Below are positions 22,326 to 25,948 of a DNA stretch of 25,948 nucleotides, in pieces. The notes beneath the pieces are model-generated. The model saw only the letters and a program-made list of their open reading frames with translations, ran no database searches and was not told the origin of the DNA. The stretch is taken from the NCBI GenBank assembly GCA_036508635.1, contig DATCGY010000224.1, forward strand, positions 1 through 25,948. The letters are read 5' to 3'. This DNA comes from FEN-727 sp036508635. GTDB lineage: Bacteria; Actinomycetota; Geothermincolia; Fen-727; Anoxymicrobiaceae. Within the stretch, counting starts at the first letter, position 1. Every line of letters begins with the position of its first letter. Both the position numbers and the translations under genes were made by a program.

Positions 22326-22343
22326 CCAACTTATTTGGCGTGG
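22322..22343. repeat. tRNA 3'-flank repeat, tRNA-Gly copy
   Basis: GCCACCAACTTATTTGGCGTGG matches the segment at 25803-25824 at 20 of 22 positions. Both copies immediately follow the CCA end of a minus-strand tRNA sequence (the first three bases here are the CCA complement). It contains CCAA/TTGG and can fold, so it may be a shared tRNA terminator or processing signal, or a recombination site. Confidence 0.7.
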
Positions 22344-22416
22344 AGCGGGAGACCGGGTTCGAACCGGCGACCTAGAGCTTGGAAGGCTCTCGCTCTGCCA
22401 ACTGAGCTACTCCCGC
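22341..22416 (-). tRNA. tRNA-Gly (anticodon TCC)
   Basis: A 76-nt tRNA. The acceptor stem GCGGGAG pairs with CTCCCGC; the D-arm is AGCTCAGTTGGCAGAGC; the anticodon stem-loop is AGAGC-CTTCCAA-GCTCT with anticodon TCC; the T-arm is GCCGG-TTCGAAC-CCGGT; and the CCA end is encoded. All four arms pair. It reads GGA codons, and GGG by wobble. Confidence 0.97.
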
Positions 22417-22426
22417 TCGCGGAACC

Positions 22427-22455
22427 ATTAAAGCACCAGTGAGGGGCATCCTCAA
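22427..22455 (-). promoter_or_regulatory. promoter of tRNA-Gly
   Basis: On the minus strand, -35 TTGAGG (22455-22450), exactly 17 bp, and -10 TTTAAT (22432-22427). The predicted start is within a few bases of the mature tRNA 5' end (22416), so little or no leader needs removal. Confidence 0.7.
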
Positions 22456-22524
22456 GCGCTTATACGCGCGTACTCGCTTCGCCTGCTGTGATATCCTGAC
22501 CCGGTGAACTGCGAAAGGAGCATC

Positions 22525-23355
22525 GTGAGCGAGGACGGACTGAAAAGCCACACGCAAACTGCTCGCGTCAGGGACCTCGAAATCAGCTACACGCTGACCG
22601 GTGAGGGACACCCCCTGGTGCTTATCATCGGACTGCTCGGCAGCCTCGACTGGTGGGAGCCGGCTTTCATCGACTCCCTGGCTCGTCGATACAGGGTGCT
22701 CGCTTTAGACAACCGCGGGGCCGGTCATACGGTTACACCTGATGATACCGAGATAACGATACCGTTGATGGCGGGCGACACGGCGGGGCTCATGGACGCG
22801 GTCGGCTTCAAGAGCGCTTACGTCCTTGGCTTTTCGATGGGTGGCATGATCGCACAGGAGCTCACCCTTGCTTACCCGGAGAAGGTCGAGAAGCTCGCCC
22901 TTTGCTCGACCAACTGCGGCAAAGGCGGGTCGGTCTTCGCGGGGCGGGATGTCCTCAAGACGCTTGCCGACCGCAGCGGCACGCCCGTAGAGCAAGTCGA
23001 GCGGTTCTGCTCGCTGTTCTTCTGCGAGGAGTGGCTCGAGGTTCACGGAGAAGGCAGGGAAGATTTCAAAAGCCGCTACCTCGAATCCCCGGCGAACGAC
23101 CGCAGCGCGACGCTCCAGTTCACGGCGATGGTCGCGTTCGCGGCATGCGAGAGACTCCCGCGAATCGAGGTCCCCACTCTTGTGGCATGCGGCACCGGGG
23201 ATCTGCTTATCCCACCCGAGAACTCGAAGATAATCCGAGACCGCATTCCCGGCTCGCGCCTCGTCATGTACGAAGGAGCGGGTCACGGTATCATGTGGGA
23301 GCGAAGAGAAGATTTTCTGAGGGATCTTGTGGCATTTCTCGAGGACGAAGCGTAG
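22525..23355 (+). CDS. alpha/beta hydrolase, tandem copy 1
   Basis: A 276-aa alpha/beta hydrolase. The region after strand beta3 reads IIGLLGSLDWW, and LDNRGAG lies at 61-67. The nucleophile elbow GFSMGG (102-107) gives Ser104, with Asp226 in CGTGDLLIP and His254 in GAGHGI. This matches the 3-oxoadipate enol-lactonase/haloperoxidase-like branch with a small helical cap. GTG 22525 is preferred because AAAGGAG precedes it, though the spacing of about 4 nt is short; a GTG at 22504 has no ribosome site. It lies 27 nt before a clear paralogue on the same strand, so the two are very likely cotranscribed. Confidence 0.9.
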   Translation: MSEDGLKSHTQTARVRDLEISYTLTGEGHPLVLIIGLLGSLDWWEPAFIDSLARRYRVLALDNRGAGHTVTPDDTEITIPLMAGDTAGLMDAVGFKSAYVLGFSMGGMIAQELTLAYPEKVEKLALCSTNCGKGGSVFAGRDVLKTLADRSGTPVEQVERFCSLFFCEEWLEVHGEGREDFKSRYLESPANDRSATLQFTAMVAFAACERLPRIEVPTLVACGTGDLLIPPENSKIIRDRIPGSRLVMYEGAGHGIMWERREDFLRDLVAFLEDEA

Positions 23356-23382
23356 GTCACCCTTATACCAGGAGGTGCGGTC

Positions 23383-24177
23383 GTGGATTTCGTTAAGGTT
23401 GGCGATCTCAATATCTGCTACGAGGTGACAGGCGTTGGGCACCCGCTCGTCATGATAATGGGACTTACGGCAAACATGGACTGGTGGGACCCCGGACTTA
23501 TCGCCCTGCTCTCAAAACGCTTCAAAGTGGTCACCTTTGACAACCGGGGCGCCGGACGCACGGAGACTCCCGGCGAAGGTGAGTTCACCATCCCGCAGAT
23601 GGCCGACGATACGGCAGCGTTCATGGACGCGATCGGCATCGGGAGCGCTCACGTTGTCGGTGTCTCTATGGGCGGCATGATCGCCCAGGAACTGGCGTTG
23701 CGCCACCCCGAGAAGGTCAACAAGCTCGTGCTGTGTGTGACATTCTGCGGTGGTAAGAACACCGTCTATGCAGAAGCGGAGGTCCTCAAAGTGCTTGCCG
23801 ACGGTAGCGGCGGCCCCGAGGCTATCATGGCGCGAACGCTATCGATAATGTTCCCGGAGGAATGGCTCGAAGCAAACCCCGGCTACCTCGATGATTTCGG
23901 TGAGCGCTACCTGAGAGCCCCTACCACCGGCAAGAACACCGTACGTCAGTTCGTGGCCACGACAAAGCTGGATACCTTCGACCGCCTTCGCTCTGTCGAG
24001 GCTCCGACCCTCGTGCTCTGCGGCGCCGAAGATATCCTCATACCCGCCGTCAACTCCCGCACGATCGCCGGACAAATCCCGGGCGCCAGGCTCAAAGAGT
24101 ATGAAGGCGCCGGCCATGGCTTCAACAGCCAGTGCGCCGACGAATTCCTTTCCGATCTCCTCGATTTCCTGGCCTGA
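23383..24177 (+). CDS. alpha/beta hydrolase, tandem copy 2
   Basis: A 264-aa paralogue of the preceding gene. FDNRGAG is at 52-58, the elbow GVSMGG (93-98) gives Ser95, with Asp217 (CGAEDILIP) and His245 (GAGHGF). Blocks such as NRGAG, SMGGMIAQEL, EEWLE and YEGAGHG are shared with copy 1, showing duplication followed by divergence. The GTG at 23383 has AGGAGGTGCGG upstream. The tail ends without an extension. The substrate is unknown; two enzymes with near-identical cores may differ in acyl or lactone preference. Confidence 0.9.
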   Translation: MDFVKVGDLNICYEVTGVGHPLVMIMGLTANMDWWDPGLIALLSKRFKVVTFDNRGAGRTETPGEGEFTIPQMADDTAAFMDAIGIGSAHVVGVSMGGMIAQELALRHPEKVNKLVLCVTFCGGKNTVYAEAEVLKVLADGSGGPEAIMARTLSIMFPEEWLEANPGYLDDFGERYLRAPTTGKNTVRQFVATTKLDTFDRLRSVEAPTLVLCGAEDILIPAVNSRTIAGQIPGARLKEYEGAGHGFNSQCADEFLSDLLDFLA

Positions 24178-24224
24178 GATCCGAAAGAGACCCGGCTCGA
24201 ATAAACATATAGCCGCAGGTCCCT

Positions 24225-24956
24225 TCATGAGCTCGAAGCGGTGCAGGGCCCTTCGCCCATGCGGCGCTCCTCGTATACCTTCGCGAAGCCTTGCTGACTT
24301 TCTAGGACGCCGTCCAGGAAATCGATTATCCAGTCGATAGCCTTGTTGGAGAAGACCATTCCCCAGTGCCCGACGGGCCAGTTCACGGTCTTGTTGTAAC
24401 CGCACTCGAGCACGCCCGATTCCCTCGGCACGATCATCTCGTCGAAGTTGCTGATTATCGAGAGGCACTTGATGTTCCTGCAACGGGAGGGGTCGTTGTT
24501 CAGTTCCTTGAGGAGCCTGCTGTTGGGCATGAGCTGGCGTCCCGCCTTCGTCCCCATGACAAACACCGCCCAGTAGACGCCGTGGTGCGGGGTCCCGAGG
24601 TAGACCGCGCGATGCACGTATCTCCATCCGCCCTGTTTCTGAAGGTAGTATCGCGAGATTATGCCACCGAGGCTATGTCCGACGAGGTTCACCTTTTCCG
24701 CTTCGAAGTAGCGCCTCGTCCGCTCCACCTCGGCGGCCAGAATTCTGGCGGACCGCGGGATGTCTCCCGTCTGGAGGTAGGGCAGGTCGGCTTCGCAGAC
24801 GTCAAACCCCCTTGCCTCGAGCTTCGAGCGGAAGTACTTTCCATGAAGCGGGGGAGCACCGTAACCGGGGACATATACTATGGGATATCGTTTGAGCTCG
24901 CTGTCGACAACAGGGTCTTTCGAACGGTTCCTGCTCTCTCTTTTGTGACTCGCCAT
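24225..24956 (-). CDS. triacylglycerol lipase/esterase-like alpha/beta hydrolase
   Basis: A 243-aa lipase-type hydrolase. The oxyanion region is YVPGYGAPP (28-36), the nucleophile motif GHSLGG (93-98) gives Ser95, and GTPHHG (121-126) is typical of PGAP1-like and bacterial lipases. The acid is likely Asp in SNFDEMI, and the His likely that of VGHWGM. There is no signal peptide, so it is cytosolic or peripheral; the basic N-terminus (HKRESRNRSK) could touch membrane. It starts at ATG 24956, 6 nt after the stop of the acyltransferase gene, so the two are one transcript and probably linked in lipid turnover (inference). Confidence 0.9.
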   Translation of the reverse strand: MASHKRESRNRSKDPVVDSELKRYPIVYVPGYGAPPLHGKYFRSKLEARGFDVCEADLPYLQTGDIPRSARILAAEVERTRRYFEAEKVNLVGHSLGGIISRYYLQKQGGWRYVHRAVYLGTPHHGVYWAVFVMGTKAGRQLMPNSRLLKELNNDPSRCRNIKCLSIISNFDEMIVPRESGVLECGYNKTVNWPVGHWGMVFSNKAIDWIIDFLDGVLESQQGFAKVYEERRMGEGPCTASSS

Positions 24957-24962
24957 CTACTT

Positions 24963-25724
24963 CTAGACCATGCCGTTCGCAAAATCGAATGGTCTTTCGC
25001 CTGTCATAAGCTTGTCAAGGTCTTCGCCATCGTACAGCTTGATGACTATTCGCCTTATTCTTCCGGCGATGCGGTCGATGAGCGCCTTGCTGAGCGGCTC
25101 GTCGAAGAACGGTGAAAGGTCGATCGGACGCCCTATGCGACATGTCACCCCGTGATACGTGATCAGCCTGAGGCCGTCACTCGCGCCGGGCACCTTGACG
25201 TAAGCTGACACGATGAACCCCGGGATCTTCGGAAGCTCCCTCTCCTCGTGAGGCACCACGGCTACGGGGACTATGGGAACGCGGCTCTCCATCGCCAGCT
25301 TTGCGAAACCCGTCTTGAAGTTGGCTATCTTTGAGACCCTGTGGGGGTTGAAGAACGACTGAACCCCCTCGGGGAAGATGCCGACCAGCTCCCCACGCGC
25401 CAGGAGTTCGCTCGCTTTGGAAATGTTCTGGTCACTCTCGGAACCCCCGTAGATAGATAGCGGAAAAGCCCCCGCGAGCTCCGATATCTGCTTGACGACC
25501 GGGATCTTGAACCCGTATGAGGCTTCAGCGAAGTTGATGAACCTTTCGACGGACCAGGCGACGACCACCGGGTCGAGGAGCGAGCGGTGGTTGCACACAA
25601 TAAGCGCGGCGCCGTCTTCCGGAATGTTATCCGCGCCCTGGGCCGTGAAACGATAATGTAAATCGAGAAAAGGGCCGACGAAGGTACGCATCGCCTCGTA
25701 GAAGAGCATGTTAGAGATCTCCAT
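24963..25724 (-). CDS. 1-acyl-glycerol-3-phosphate acyltransferase (PlsC-like)
   Basis: A 253-aa acyltransferase of the PlsC/LPLAT family. The HX4D catalytic motif is H46-RSLL-D51 (NHRSLLD) and the substrate-binding motif is FPEG at 117-120. Further motifs lie around VPIVPVAV. It would add an acyl chain to lysophosphatidate or a related acceptor at the membrane. The N-terminus is hydrophobic only in part, so it is a peripheral enzyme. ATG 25724 has GGAG at good spacing (8 nt); a GTG at 25733 is the alternative. The lipase gene follows by 6 nt. It is the last full gene before the tRNA-like sequence at the window edge. Confidence 0.92.
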   Translation of the reverse strand: MEISNMLFYEAMRTFVGPFLDLHYRFTAQGADNIPEDGAALIVCNHRSLLDPVVVAWSVERFINFAEASYGFKIPVVKQISELAGAFPLSIYGGSESDQNISKASELLARGELVGIFPEGVQSFFNPHRVSKIANFKTGFAKLAMESRVPIVPVAVVPHEERELPKIPGFIVSAYVKVPGASDGLRLITYHGVTCRIGRPIDLSPFFDEPLSKALIDRIAGRIRRIVIKLYDGEDLDKLMTGERPFDFANGMV

Positions 25725-25802
25725 ACACTCCACTCCGTCCGCTTCTCAACAGATGTAAATCCAGCCGACTATTCATATTCTAATACCCCGAGAACATAAC
25801 CA

Positions 25803-25824
25803 GCCACCAACTTGTTTGGGGTGG
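25803..25824. repeat. tRNA 3'-flank repeat, edge copy
   Basis: GCCACCAACTTGTTTGGGGTGG, the second copy of the segment at 22322-22343 (20 of 22 identical). CCACC and GGTGG at its ends can pair. It lies directly beyond the CCA of the tRNA-Pro fragment on the minus strand. Confidence 0.7.
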
Positions 25825-25844
25825 TCGGGGTGGTCGGATTCGAA
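25822..25844 (-). pseudogene. tRNA-Pro 3'-end fragment (T-loop to CCA)
   Basis: On the minus strand this reads T-loop TTCGAAT, T-stem 3' strand CCGAC, acceptor 3' strand CACCCCG, discriminator A, then CCA. CACCCCG-A-CCA is the usual end of bacterial tRNA-Pro. Upstream of the T-loop the sequence does not pair (AGCGAC instead of GTCGG), and no D-arm or anticodon arm follows in the remaining bases. It is a 23-nt remnant, not a complete tRNA. Confidence 0.7.
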
Positions 25845-25948
25845 AGCGACGACGTCGCTGCTCTCCTCGCGCTTCGCGCTGCGTCGCTCCGCTTCTCCAG
25901 GGGGGACTCTTCTGTCCCCCCTAGGACGCTCGCTGACGCTCGCTGTAC
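25845..25948. repeat. low-complexity palindromic sequence at the window edge
   Basis: About 100 bp of short repeated units: CGCGCTTCGCGCTGCG, and GACGCTCGCT repeated twice near the end. It also holds a perfect 8-bp stem, GGGGGGAC (25900-25907) with GTCCCCCC (25914-25921), around a 6-nt loop. It starts exactly at the broken T-arm of the tRNA-Pro fragment. No coding sequence is seen. Confidence 0.6.

Larger units (their letters stand above)
21962..22340. other. 379-bp gene-free stretch with duplicated segment
   Basis: This gap between the methyltransferase gene and tRNA-Gly holds two copies of a 52-bp repeat and no convincing coding sequence. A minus-strand open frame over 22037-22315 reads through both repeats and has no Shine-Dalgarno sequence or family resemblance. 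The content looks like debris from insertion or recombination at the tRNA 3' flank. Confidence 0.5.

Noticed and set aside
25845..25948. Remaining arms of a complete tRNA-Pro
   Set aside because: No anticodon or D-arm can be found and the T-stem 5' strand does not pair.

Overview
The window is about 26 kb of GC-rich bacterial DNA with short intergenic gaps, frequent GTG and TTG starts and clear Shine-Dalgarno sequences. Tandem corrinoid proteins, a methyl-tetrahydrofolate:corrinoid methyltransferase, an Hdr/GlcF-type iron-sulfur protein, a flavodoxin and a B12-binding radical SAM enzyme suggest a strict or facultative anaerobe. The overall style fits an uncultured anaerobic actinobacterial or deltaproteobacterial-like lineage, but this is inference: no rRNA or taxonomic marker is present.

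Layout. 1-2640: a MerR regulator, an AT-rich small membrane protein, an alpha/beta hydrolase, a flavodoxin and an orphan TatA. 2728-5701: a three-helix membrane protein, a nitronate-monooxygenase-like flavoprotein, a LUD-domain protein, and a GNAT acetyltransferase broken by a single-base frameshift. 5698-7085: an SDR dehydrogenase and a carboxymuconolactone-decarboxylase-like protein.

The centrepiece is one tightly packed minus-strand operon (about 14867 down to 7086). Its order is GntR/UTRA regulator, corrinoid protein, corrinoid protein, methyl-THF:corrinoid methyltransferase, an unrecognised 134-aa helical protein, FAD oxidase, [4Fe-4S]/CCG-domain oxidoreductase, and a second FAD oxidase. 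The promoter (TTGACA, 17 bp, TATATA) is overlapped by a perfect TGTATATACA palindrome just upstream of the regulator. The set looks like the tetrahydrofolate half of a demethylation system fused to a glycolate-oxidase-like (two flavoproteins plus one Fe-S protein) redox complex. The substrate-specific methyltransferase I and the corrinoid reductive activase are not in the window. A plausible reading is that a methylated (methoxy- or N-methyl-) compound is demethylated to methyl-THF and the demethylated product is then oxidised. This is the best candidate for an undescribed system.

14897-18663: a flavin reductase, a zinc-ribbon/PH-like protein, a membrane-anchored FMN-binding (flavinylated) protein, an RRM RNA-binding protein with a structured leader, and a B12-binding radical SAM protein. 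18936-21961: a FrsA-like hydrolase, a glutaminyl cyclase lipoprotein and a SAM methyltransferase. 21962-25948: two copies of a 52-bp repeat, tRNA-Gly(TCC) with its own promoter, a tandem pair of paralogous alpha/beta hydrolases, a lipase and a PlsC acyltransferase. Last comes a 23-nt tRNA-Pro 3' end joined to low-complexity palindromic DNA, which looks like the edge of an integrated element or a repeat insertion.
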